Positions 1 to 6,503 of a stretch of DNA of 9,714 nt are shown piece after piece. Position 1 is the stretch's first letter, and each line of letters begins with the position of its first letter. The stretch lies in NCBI GenBank assembly GCA_024763495.1, contig JANTFJ010000070.1:1-9714 (forward strand). The letters are read 5' to 3'. This DNA is from Desulfobulbaceae bacterium. Lineage in GTDB: Bacteria; Desulfobacterota; Desulfobulbia; Desulfobulbales; SURF-16. The notes beneath the pieces were generated by a model. The model had not been told where the DNA came from and ran no database searches. It saw nothing but the letters and a program-made list of their open reading frames with translations. The position numbers and the translations under genes are program-made.

Positions 1-12
1 TGCCGCCATGTG

Positions 13-65
13 CCCGTTTCAACGCTCGCGATAATACATCAGGTATATCGCGGCGTTTAAACGGG
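13..65. repeat. Imperfect inverted repeat (long hairpin)
   Basis: The left arm 13-33 and right arm 46-65 are reverse complements over about 20 positions, with one mismatch and one bulged base. They enclose a 12-nt loop (34-45). The stem begins CCCGTTT and ends AAACGGG. It lies 3' of the minus-strand deacetylase gene, and a second weaker pairing (CAGGGT 68-73 with ACCCTG 92-97) follows. No T-run flanks it on either strand, so it is not a standard intrinsic terminator. It could be a REP-type extragenic palindrome or belong to a feature left of the window. Confidence 0.45.
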
Positions 66-120
66 TGCAGGGTGGTGTTCATGGAGCGCTTACCCTGGAC
101 AGCCTACCCATAATTCTTGT

Positions 121-1119
121 TTACCTGCCGAGATTTTTTTTAAATTTTTCAATATCAAACTCACCAAAAATCATGCATCTTTTGATTCGGTAATAATCAG
201 AAAAAAAAGGATTTTGTCCTCGTTTGGTAGTAAAGGCTCCCCGGAAGCCATTGTCCTGCAGCAGGTGAATGACCTGATCATTGGTCTCACCATATGGATA
301 GGCCAGGTATTTTACATCTACCCCGACCTTTTCTTTGATTATACGAGCTGATTCGGTTAATTCATAATTAACAGCAGCCAGGTATTCCGCTGGAGACTCT
401 TCGGCTTTCTTTTTACTCAGGTTACGATGAGACTTTGTGTGACATTGAATATCAAGGCCCTCGGCAGCCATTTGCCTGATCATATCCCAATTCAAAGTTT
501 TACTGCTGCCGACAATCAGATCGGTATAAACAAACAGGGTTGCGGTATAGCCGTATTTTTTTAAAACAGGCCAGGCAATTTCATACACTGGCCGCCATCC
601 GTCATCAAAGGTAATGACAACAGATTTTTCCGGCAGCTGCCCATTAAAATCAAGAAAATCAAAAAAACGATCCAGGGAAATAACCCGGTAGCCATTATCT
701 CGCAGGTAAGCCATCTGCCTCTCAAATTTTTCTTTAGGAATCATCATCCTGCTTGACCCGGTCAGGGAAAGGTTATGATAATTCAAAACCGGCACCTTGC
801 CGTAGCCGGTTAAAGTCAAATTGCCTTTTTGATAGTAATCAAGAGGAATCAAGAGTTCCTGACCGGTTCCGGCGTGATCAACCTCGTTAAATTCAGCTAT
901 CAACCAGTCAAGAGAGGAATCTTTAAGATATTTTGCAGCCAGCGAGGGCAGCGTTTCTCCAGGCTTGACTTTTACCGCGACAACATCAGGAAAAGAGTCT
1001 ACCGGAATAAACATGCCGCTTCGCCCGCAGCCGGTCAAAAGAATCAGTAACAGAAAAATGACATTAGTGATCGGCAGTTCGAAATTACTGCTGCCTTGCC
1101 ACCCGGAAGGACAGTTCAT
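121..1119 (-). CDS. LysM-containing polysaccharide deacetylase lipoprotein
   Basis: This is a predicted lipoprotein that would hydrolyse N- or O-acetyl groups from an envelope polysaccharide or peptidoglycan (NodB/CE4 fold). Numbering is from the ATG at 1119 (332 aa). A hydrophobic stretch ends in lipobox LLTGC (Cys31). A LysM-like segment follows at about 49-93 (KPGETLPSLAAKYL, then LLIPL). The deacetylase domain shows FDDG (171-174, catalytic and metal Asp), HTKSH (227-231, metal-binding HxxxH) and YPYG (284-287), so the catalytic set looks intact. I chose ATG 1119 because it overlaps the upstream cyclase stop as ATGA and has AAAGGA about 11 nt upstream. An in-frame ATG at 1149 adds ten residues (MLSVKRIKEK) and would supply the positive charges that the short signal peptide lacks, so the start is uncertain. 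The gene is the second of a two-gene minus-strand unit, probably translationally coupled to the sensor gene. Confidence 0.88.
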   Translation of the reverse strand: MNCPSGWQGSSNFELPITNVIFLLLILLTGCGRSGMFIPVDSFPDVVAVKVKPGETLPSLAAKYLKDSSLDWLIAEFNEVDHAGTGQELLIPLDYYQKGNLTLTGYGKVPVLNYHNLSLTGSSRMMIPKEKFERQMAYLRDNGYRVISLDRFFDFLDFNGQLPEKSVVITFDDGWRPVYEIAWPVLKKYGYTATLFVYTDLIVGSSKTLNWDMIRQMAAEGLDIQCHTKSHRNLSKKKAEESPAEYLAAVNYELTESARIIKEKVGVDVKYLAYPYGETNDQVIHLLQDNGFRGAFTTKRGQNPFFSDYYRIKRCMIFGEFDIEKFKKNLGR

Positions 1120-2483
1120 TTTTTCTTTAATCCTTTTAACCGATAACATTCAACAACAGCAGACTGGCCCAGCAGGGTCATTGGTGCCAGCTGTTCGACC
1201 TCAACAAAATCATGACAGAGATTGAATACATTCCGATCAAGAAGAATCTCAGCCTGTCCGGCAGCGTTGTTAAGCCAGAAGGCTTCCTTGATACTCTCGC
1301 CGATGGAACTGTATTCAACCTTTGAATGGGCTCCGATATTACCGGAAAGCACAACTCCGGAACTGATCCCGATGCGAACCATGCCCAGGAGGGGATTCTT
1401 TTGGGCCAGGCTGGCGGTCAACAGTTGCTGCTGTAACTGATACGCGGCCCGCACCGCCCTTTCAGAATGATCAGTACGGTAAACAGACACCCCGAAAATA
1501 CCGATAACGGCATCACCGATAATTTTATCAACATAGCCGCCGTGACTGCTGATAACATCACTGGCCAGACGGATATATTCATTCAAGGCATGAATAATAT
1601 CTTCGGGATTACCGTCACCGGCATATTCATTAAAATTTTTTATTCCGGCAAAAAGGATTGTTGCCTGTTTACGCGTCGCATAGGATGAGGGAGTATTAAC
1701 CGGTTGGGAAAGAACCCTGGTTAATGATGAATTGTGGGTAAACCGATTTAAGTCTATGGCCTGGGATCCACTTTTTCCCCGGCCATTTTTACCTGAATTT
1801 CCAGAATAACCGTCCTGCTGTTTATTATCGAATACAACCTCCTGAGCCGGACTTTGACAGAATCTCTTTCGCCGTCCGGAATCAAAAAAAACAATAAAAA
1901 CAGCAAACAATAAAGATGTGATAAATATTGTTTTAAACGCCACCCACTTTACCTTGCCTATCTCTCCGACCAGATAAGCAACAGGCAGGCCAAGATGAAC
2001 AGTACCAATATTCTTTTTGTTGAAGGTAACCTTAGTTGACAAATCAATTATGGAGGCATCAGCTGACTTCTTTAAAAGGGTAATGTTAAGATCCGCCCCG
2101 GTTAAATTCGTTGAAAAAACATTTTGAGCCGGTACAAATTCAGTGTCAAGCAGGTCGGGATCAGTATGGGCTTTGACCAGGCCGTGCTGATCGACAATTG
2201 CGACATATTCGATATCAGGGCCGTCAGCGCCGGCCCTGATCATATTATTCAAGGTCAAATAGTCATCTGCCAGCAATGGAATCCTGGCAGTGGAGGCATA
2301 AAAATTCAGCGACTTATCCGCAGAAGACAGCTGCAGTTTGAAAATCTCATTTTGTTGTTTTTTAACAAGTGAATAAACAACCGCGCTGAAGGCCAGCAGA
2401 CAACAACCAAAAACAATAAATAAAGATTTTATTTTATCCTTTTTAACATGATCCATGGAGGTCAGCCACATAACTCCAGACAC
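1116..2483 (-). CDS. Membrane sensor with degenerate class III cyclase-homology domain
   Basis: The 455-residue protein has a first membrane segment at about 19-41, an extracytoplasmic region at about 42-178 and a second membrane segment at about 181-200. The extracytoplasmic part is Cache-like (IEYVAIVDQHGLVKAHTDPD, 91-110). A basic, Gly/Ser-rich linker leads to a class III adenylate/guanylate cyclase homology domain at about 273-450. The fold motifs are clear (ATILFAGIKNF; YVDKIIGDAVIGIFG; VRIGISSGVV; GNIGAHSKVEYSSIGES). Several catalytic positions are changed. The first metal-binding Asp is Gly280. The usual VN of the transition-state motif is I398-K399. The transition-state Arg is Trp403. 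The substrate-site Asp is Glu396. The second metal Asp (324) and Lys320 remain. By family knowledge such a domain should be catalytically weak or dead, and a nucleotide-binding or protein-interaction role is my inference. The start is GTG at 2483; the ATG codons at 2471 (M5) and 2456 (M10, MDHVKKDK) are plausible alternatives. It is divergent from the kinase gene. Confidence 0.85.
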   Translation of the reverse strand: MSGVMWLTSMDHVKKDKIKSLFIVFGCCLLAFSAVVYSLVKKQQNEIFKLQLSSADKSLNFYASTARIPLLADDYLTLNNMIRAGADGPDIEYVAIVDQHGLVKAHTDPDLLDTEFVPAQNVFSTNLTGADLNITLLKKSADASIIDLSTKVTFNKKNIGTVHLGLPVAYLVGEIGKVKWVAFKTIFITSLLFAVFIVFFDSGRRKRFCQSPAQEVVFDNKQQDGYSGNSGKNGRGKSGSQAIDLNRFTHNSSLTRVLSQPVNTPSSYATRKQATILFAGIKNFNEYAGDGNPEDIIHALNEYIRLASDVISSHGGYVDKIIGDAVIGIFGVSVYRTDHSERAVRAAYQLQQQLLTASLAQKNPLLGMVRIGISSGVVLSGNIGAHSKVEYSSIGESIKEAFWLNNAAGQAEILLDRNVFNLCHDFVEVEQLAPMTLLGQSAVVECYRLKGLKKK

Positions 2484-2668
2484 TCTAATTAAATATTTTG
2501 GTAACTACTCAGCAAGGTCAAAAATTTACCCTTATCTCTGAACTGTTACTGGACAGTGGTTGTGGTAGATTTTCACCCCTGCCTGAATAGTTACAGTAAC
2601 TGATTTTATTAATTTTTTACACTTTGCTGAATAGTTATCCATATTTTTATATGTATTATCATAAAAAG

Positions 2669-2696
2669 TTGACAATATCACAATAAAAAATAAAAT
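2669..2696 (+). promoter_or_regulatory. Candidate sigma70-type promoter
   Basis: A perfect -35 TTGACA (2669-2674) is followed after 16 nt by TAAAAT (2691-2696), which is 5/6 to the -10 consensus. It points toward the kinase gene but lies about 360 nt before its ATG. The surrounding sequence is so AT-rich that chance matches are expected. It would drive either a long leader or a short RNA ending near 2799. Confidence 0.35.
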
Positions 2697-2771
2697 AGTG
2701 TTTACTTGCGTGTTAGAGTTTTAGCATATACAATAAAAAAATTATATAGATACATTATATTATGACTTGTC

Positions 2772-2799
2772 GCGGCTCCGGTTTTCAGGCTGCTTTTTT
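2772..2799 (+). terminator. Weak terminator-like stem with T6
   Basis: GCGGCT (2772-2777) can pair with GGCTGC (2788-2793) in six pairs, two of them G-U, with a 10-nt loop. It is followed directly by TTTTTT (2794-2799). It is the only GC-rich spot in an AT-rich region and has intrinsic-terminator form on the plus strand, but the stem is short. Confidence 0.3.
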
Positions 2800-3059
2800 A
2801 AAAAAATTGTAACTATAAAAACAGGGCATAAACTTCGACTCCGAATGAAGTACAGCTGAATAGCTACAAAAAATTTACCATTCTTATCCGCTGATCACTC
2901 CTGAACTTACGGATAATTGTAATTTTATTATTATTTTGAGGTGGAAAAATTTGCTAAAATCTTAAATTAAATGTAATTATTCAACCAAGGATTGTTTAGT
3001 CTCCTTAAACTTCTGCCCCACAAAAATAAACCGTTACGAAAATTGTATATCAAGACTCC

Positions 3060-4934
3060 ATGACAACCCTGCAAAAACAACAATTCGGCAAATACTTAAT
3101 GCTTGACAAGCTTGCTGTCGGGGGTATGGCTGAACTATACCGGGCTATGATAACCGGTATGCAGGGATTTGAAAAAATTATTGCCATTAAAAAAATTCTG
3201 CCCCATCTCGCCACTGAAGAGGAACTGGTCAACTCATTTATTGCCGAAGCCAAACTTGCAGCCCTTCTCCATCATCAAAATATAGTCCAGATTTATGATT
3301 TTGGCAGCCTGGATGGTTCTTATTTTATTGCCATGGAATATCTGCTTGGCAAAGACTGCAAAATTATTAACCGCCAGGCAAAAAACAAAAAAAAGCCTCT
3401 TGGAACTGAATATGCTCTATATATATGTTCCCGTATCTGTTCCGGTCTAAATTACGCTCATAATCTTAAAGATTTTCAGGGTAAGCCCCTCAACCTGATT
3501 CATCGCGATATCAGCCCCCAGAATATTCTTATAACTTATGAAGGAGATGTAAAAATAGTTGACTTTGGTATTGCCAAAGCAGCCAACCAGAACACAATGA
3601 CCCAGATGGGGATGATCAAGGGCAAAATTGCCTATATGTCCCCTGAACAGGCTGGTGCCAAAAAAATTGACAACCGTTCGGATATTTTCTCGGCCGGAAT
3701 AATTCTTTATGAACTGGTCACCGGCGAAAAAATGTTTACCGGCGATACCATGCAGATCCTGACTAATGTCCGGGAAGGCAAATATTCCCTGCCTGAACAG
3801 ACTGATAATAAAATACCTGCCGCTGTTTTTGATATAATCAAGCGGGCGTTGGCCAGGGAACCATCAAAAAGATATCAATGCTGCAGTGACATGCAGGCTG
3901 ATATTGAAAAATGTCTGGCAGACCACAATATGCGGCCGACAGCGCAGGGCCTTGCCGCATATATGAAATCTCTTTTTTCGGAAGAAATCACTGAAGAAGA
4001 AAAAACAATGCGGCAGATAGCTGAATCAATTACCCATGCCGCTCCCAAAAAAGAGGAAAAAAAAGAAAAAATTCCACTGGAAAAACAGCCGGAGAAACAT
4101 GATAAAACACCCCCTCCCCCTGAAATTAAAAAGGAAACTCCAACTGACGACAGCGGTGGTGACAAGAATACAAAAAAACTTTTACTGATTGGTGGAGGTG
4201 GCGGCGCAGCGCTTTTGCTGATAATAGTCATTATGTTGTTCAGTGGGGGAGGAGAAGAAAAAAATGTTGTAATCCCAGAACCGGTAGAACCGCCTGAGCA
4301 GGTATCTGCCGCTCCTCAACCATCTGCTGAAACCGAATCAACAGCAGTGACGACTGACCAGCAACTGCAGTCAGCTGTCAACGCCATGGATAAAAATGAT
4401 TTTAGCGGAGCAATTGAAATAATAAGTGCTTTACTAAAAAATATTGATAATCCTGACAAACAAATTATAAAATTATATATTAAGGCCCTGCAGGGAGAAG
4501 CTGTTCCCCTGGTAAAAACAGAACCGGAAAAAGCCAGAAAACTTTTACTTAAGGCCAGAGACCTGGACGAAAATAATATTATTACCAATACCAACCTCGG
4601 CCATATCTACATGCACGATAAGCAATATCCCGAGGCTGTAAAGGCATATCAACAGGTCATTGCCATAGCCCCCAACTCTCCTGATATCCTGTTTAACATG
4701 GGATTCATTTATGCCTCAACAGCTGATTTTTCCCAGGCTGAACAAATGTTTAAAAAAGTGGTTGAAAACAAACCTTCATATCTGGATGAAGCTCTTTTTA
4801 ACCTCGCCATGGTTCAAAACAAGCTTGGCAAGAAAAAAGAAAGTTTACTTAATGCCCAACAGGCACTAACTGTTAATCCAGACAACAAACTTGCGAAAAA
4901 ATATATACAAAACTTCAAACAGCCGGCTAAATAA
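3060..4934 (+). CDS. Hanks-type Ser/Thr protein kinase with membrane segment and TPR domain
   Basis: The 624-aa protein starts with a cytoplasmic kinase domain at about 10-290. It has a Gly-rich loop (LAVGGMAELYRA, 18-29), the ATP-anchoring Lys44 in AIKK, alpha-C Glu63, catalytic HRD (148-150) with Asn155, DFG (168-170), SPE (194-196, the APE equivalent) and conserved Asp208. All catalytic residues are present, so it should be active. A charged Lys/Glu and Pro-rich linker (about 329-370) leads to one membrane span (about 382-404, preceded by a Gly run). A C-terminal TPR-like helical-repeat domain follows at about 425-620, for example TNLGHIYMHDKQYPEAVKAY. The one-span topology puts the TPRs outside the cytoplasm, where they would contact envelope partners (inference). 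ATG 3060 has no clear Shine-Dalgarno, but the kinase fold begins right after it. The gene is divergent from the cyclase-like gene and followed 2 nt later by the LysM lipoprotein gene. Confidence 0.93.
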   Translation: MTTLQKQQFGKYLMLDKLAVGGMAELYRAMITGMQGFEKIIAIKKILPHLATEEELVNSFIAEAKLAALLHHQNIVQIYDFGSLDGSYFIAMEYLLGKDCKIINRQAKNKKKPLGTEYALYICSRICSGLNYAHNLKDFQGKPLNLIHRDISPQNILITYEGDVKIVDFGIAKAANQNTMTQMGMIKGKIAYMSPEQAGAKKIDNRSDIFSAGIILYELVTGEKMFTGDTMQILTNVREGKYSLPEQTDNKIPAAVFDIIKRALAREPSKRYQCCSDMQADIEKCLADHNMRPTAQGLAAYMKSLFSEEITEEEKTMRQIAESITHAAPKKEEKKEKIPLEKQPEKHDKTPPPPEIKKETPTDDSGGDKNTKKLLLIGGGGGAALLLIIVIMLFSGGGEEKNVVIPEPVEPPEQVSAAPQPSAETESTAVTTDQQLQSAVNAMDKNDFSGAIEIISALLKNIDNPDKQIIKLYIKALQGEAVPLVKTEPEKARKLLLKARDLDENNIITNTNLGHIYMHDKQYPEAVKAYQQVIAIAPNSPDILFNMGFIYASTADFSQAEQMFKKVVENKPSYLDEALFNLAMVQNKLGKKKESLLNAQQALTVNPDNKLAKKYIQNFKQPAK

Positions 4935-4936
4935 TC

Positions 4937-5449
4937 GTGTCGAAAAACAAATTATACATAAATATTTTTATATGCCTGATCATGACATCACTGCTTTATT
5001 CAGGCTGCGCGGCTCCAGATCAATCTTCCTCAACCTCAACAGATCAAGACTCTTCGGCTCCAGATCAACAGAAGAAATATGAATATAACAACCGAAGCCA
5101 TTCACCATTGAACCCAAAAACTACATATATTCATATTGTTAAATATCCGGGTGAAAGTCTGTCCATTATAGCCGCATGGTACACTGGAGATCTGCAAAAC
5201 TGGAAAAAACTTGCTCAGGCCAATCCCGATTTTAATCCAGCGAAAATTTTTATTGGCGACAGGATCAGAATTCCCAAAAAATTGATGATAAAGTATAATC
5301 CAATGCCTGAGAAATTTATCAACAAATTTGTTATCAAAAAACCAAGGCCACCAGAAAGCACAAAACCTGCTGCTGTCGTTCCAGAGGATAAAAGCGCTGC
5401 TCCTGAAACTGAACAGGAGGAAGTACCTCTGCTGTTTGGCCCCAAATAG
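4937..5449 (+). CDS. LysM-domain lipoprotein
   Basis: This 170-aa lipoprotein has a basic start (MSKNK), a hydrophobic core and lipobox LYSGC (20-24), so lipidation at Cys24 is expected. A Ser/Thr/Asp/Gln-rich spacer follows, then one LysM domain at about 63-113 (YIHIVKYPGESLSIIAAWYT, ending GDRIRIP), which in this family binds peptidoglycan or other GlcNAc-containing glycans. The tail is Pro/Lys/Glu-rich with no recognisable fold. The start is GTG 4937, two bases after the kinase stop, and it is the only start giving a complete signal peptide. No separate RBS is evident, so translational coupling with the kinase is likely. It may be a wall-anchored partner or substrate-side sensor for the kinase (inference). 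Its layout echoes the LysM lipoprotein downstream of the divergent sensor gene. Confidence 0.87.
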   Translation: MSKNKLYINIFICLIMTSLLYSGCAAPDQSSSTSTDQDSSAPDQQKKYEYNNRSHSPLNPKTTYIHIVKYPGESLSIIAAWYTGDLQNWKKLAQANPDFNPAKIFIGDRIRIPKKLMIKYNPMPEKFINKFVIKKPRPPESTKPAAVVPEDKSAAPETEQEEVPLLFGPK

Positions 5450-5505
5450 TTAGTCGCGGGGCGTGGACACCCATGGCGGTGTATTCCTGAATCCCTTACA
5501 GTGGG

Positions 5506-5512
5506 GTTAGCT
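5506..5512 (+). other. Upstream cassette junction (IntI-type core GTTAGCT)
   Basis: GTTAGCT is the exact reverse complement of the R'' core AGCTAAC at 6315-6321 of the attC site. This is the relation expected when a circular cassette (R' = last G plus TTAGCT) is opened between G and TT and inserted. The predicted exchange point is between G5506 and T5507. Bases upstream show no attC or attI that I can recognise. Confidence 0.75.
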
Positions 5513-6395
5513 GCAACAACTCATGACTGTCGATATTGCAACAGCCTTAATTCGTACTCCCAAGGAATTGGTGCAAGCTGGTGAGGCACTGGCCAATTCG
5601 TGGTTTAGAGGCCAAGGGAGTTACGAATGGGGTCTGGAATCAACAATTGAACGTGATGCTAGGAATTTTGGTGTCCCTAGAAGCGCCTTGCTTGGCCGTG
5701 AAGGGGTGATGCTGAATTTGTTCAAACAAAGTGCTCATCTGTATACGAGTAGCTTGAATCAACCGACCTCGGAGTTCGAGTGGCAGGCCCTTATTCGCCA
5801 CTACGGAGGCCCATCGAGACTCCTTGATATCACGTCGTCTTACTTGGTAGCAGCTTACTTTGCTTTGAATGATTCCCAGCCAAATAGAGATGCAGCGCTT
5901 TGGGCGTTTACCGGAATAGAAAGCACGAATGACGCAAACGAAGTGGTTGATGCTAAGTTTTCTGGCAACAGCGGAACCGGCATCACGATTGCTCGCCCTG
6001 ATCTACTCAATGAAAGAATTCATGCTCAATCAGGCAGTTTTTTCATACCTCATTCAGTGGAGCAAGCCCTGGAATCACAAGTGGGAAAAGAATTTGGAGT
6101 AGAGATAGCACGCGTCAAAAGGTACCGGAGCGTGAAGTGGGTTAAAACCGAAATTCACCACAGAATATGGAAATTCAAAATTCCAAGAAGATCACATAGT
6201 GAACTATTTCGATTTCTATCTCGCTGTAATATTCGCGCCTACTCGCTTGTTCCTGGAGTTGACGGCTTAGCCTTGTCTCTTAGGGAAATGATGAGGGTGT
6301 ATGACTAATACAGCAGCTAACAAGGCCATAAACTCGGACCCCATAAAGCGCCGCTCCTTCGTCGCTCTACTTTATGGGTCCGGTTATGGCTGGCG
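5507..6395 (+). mobile_element. Lone integron gene cassette (889 bp)
   Basis: The segment has all the parts of an integron cassette. It opens with TTAGCT, has a 10-nt leader, one ORF filling almost all of it (5523-6308), and an attC immediately after the stop, ending in the G of GTTATCG. Gene orientation relative to attC is the standard one. No intI gene, attI site or second attC occurs in the window, and the flanks are ordinary genes of another character. It is therefore either a single-cassette integration at a secondary site (empty site inferred as a GTTATCG core) or the remnant of an array. It lies on the same strand as, and 57 nt beyond, the kinase/LysM genes, which could provide transcription. 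Confidence 0.8.
5523..6308 (+). CDS. FRG-domain protein, cassette-encoded
   Basis: The 261-aa protein carries the hallmarks of the FRG domain family. The name motif is WFRGQ (27-31), followed by the STIERD element (40-45). Then come Glu60, EWQALIRHYGGPSRLLDITS (86-105; family pattern EW-x-HYG-P-(T/S)-RLLD) and the AAYFAL helix (110-115). The later RIHAQSGSFF (165-174) matches the conserved (R)xxAQxGxF strand. No signal peptide or membrane segment is visible, so it should be cytosolic. The biochemical activity of FRG domains is not something I can state from sequence. Members are often found among phage-, plasmid- and defence-associated genes, so a defence or toxin-like role is an inference. 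ATG 5523 is 16 nt inside the cassette boundary and lacks a clear Shine-Dalgarno, as is common in cassettes. Its codon use looks less A/T-biased than the kinase and LysM genes, consistent with transfer. Confidence 0.88.
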   Translation: MTVDIATALIRTPKELVQAGEALANSWFRGQGSYEWGLESTIERDARNFGVPRSALLGREGVMLNLFKQSAHLYTSSLNQPTSEFEWQALIRHYGGPSRLLDITSSYLVAAYFALNDSQPNRDAALWAFTGIESTNDANEVVDAKFSGNSGTGITIARPDLLNERIHAQSGSFFIPHSVEQALESQVGKEFGVEIARVKRYRSVKWVKTEIHHRIWKFKIPRRSHSELFRFLSRCNIRAYSLVPGVDGLALSLREMMRVYD

Positions 6396-6401
6396 TTATC
6401 G
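6315..6401 (+). other. attC recombination site of the cassette
   Basis: R'' is AGCTAAC (6315-6321) and R' is GTTATCG (6395-6401). Between them an imperfect palindrome folds. GCCATAA (6325-6331) pairs with TTATGGC (6384-6390). CGGACC (6335-6340) pairs with GGTCCG (6377-6382). ATAAAG (6343-6348) pairs with CTTTAT (6370-6375). Unequal internal bases (ACT against G, plus an extra C) give the extrahelical positions typical of attC, and the variable terminal loop is 6349-6369. The length of 87 nt is in the usual attC range. The cut is predicted between G6395 and T6396. R' here is a hybrid, with TTATCG coming from the downstream flank. Confidence 0.82.
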
Positions 6402-6491
6402 CCTCCCGGGTGTACTTTGTTGAGCGCTATCGTAAGCCGGGACGGCCCCCGGAAAATTCGTTGTCCTGTGAGCAGTTACAAACAAAAAATC

Positions 6492-6497
6492 AAGGAG
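6492..6497 (+). promoter_or_regulatory. Shine-Dalgarno AAGGAG fixing the cyclophilin start
   Basis: AAGGAG lies 6 nt before ATG 6504. It decides the start against the longer in-frame opening at 6417, whose extra 29 residues have no signal-peptide character and reach toward the attC site. Confidence 0.8.
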
Positions 6498-6503
6498 CCG
6501 GCA

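Larger units (their letters stand above)
2501..2910. repeat. Dispersed 12-mer repeat family CTGAATAGTTAC
   Basis: Copies by direct reading: 2501-2512 on the minus strand (CTGAGTAGTTAC, 11/12); 2538-2549 (CTGAACTGTTAC, 10/12); 2583-2594 (12/12); 2627-2638 (CTGAATAGTTAT, 11/12); 2856-2867 (CTGAATAGCTAC, 11/12); and a shortened CTGAACTTAC at 2901-2910. Two copies are embedded in a longer similar module: AAAATTTACC then CTTATC then a CTGAAC core occurs at 2521-2549 and, with small insertions, at 2870-2910. This suggests either an operator array for the divergent promoters or decayed copies of a small mobile repeat. Confidence 0.6.
2484..3059. other. AT-rich divergent intergenic region
   Basis: This is a 576-nt gene-free stretch between the divergently transcribed cyclase-like and kinase genes. 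It is strongly AT-rich, with frequent stops, and I see no convincing small ORF. It holds a family of short CTGAATAGTTAC-like repeats, a sigma70-like promoter candidate on the plus strand, a short GC stem followed by T6, and a near-palindrome AGTTACAGTAACT at about 2589-2601. For the minus-strand genes a TTGACC-like -35 (reverse complement of 2516-2521) with AATATT 18 nt further downstream is a possible but weak promoter. It would place transcription start very near the GTG at 2483, which favours a more internal start for that gene. Confidence 0.6.

Noticed and set aside
13..65. Hairpin considered as a second attC site
   Set aside because: It is too symmetrical and short. The ends do not satisfy RYYYAAC/GTTRRRY, and no cassette-like ORF precedes it in the right orientation.
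2940..2956. Sigma54-like promoter (GTGG...TTGC) upstream of the kinase
   Set aside because: The GG and GC elements are separated by 8 nt instead of the required 10, and the rest of the consensus is missing.
3875..4231. Minus-strand open frame within the kinase gene
   Set aside because: It is a low-complexity Ser/Pro/Phe product that mirrors the Lys/Glu/Pro-rich linker of the kinase, and it has no motif.
6417..6503. Longer N-terminal extension of the cyclophilin
   Set aside because: The extension has no RBS and would bury the signal peptide. AAGGAG six bases before ATG 6504 gives a clear start.
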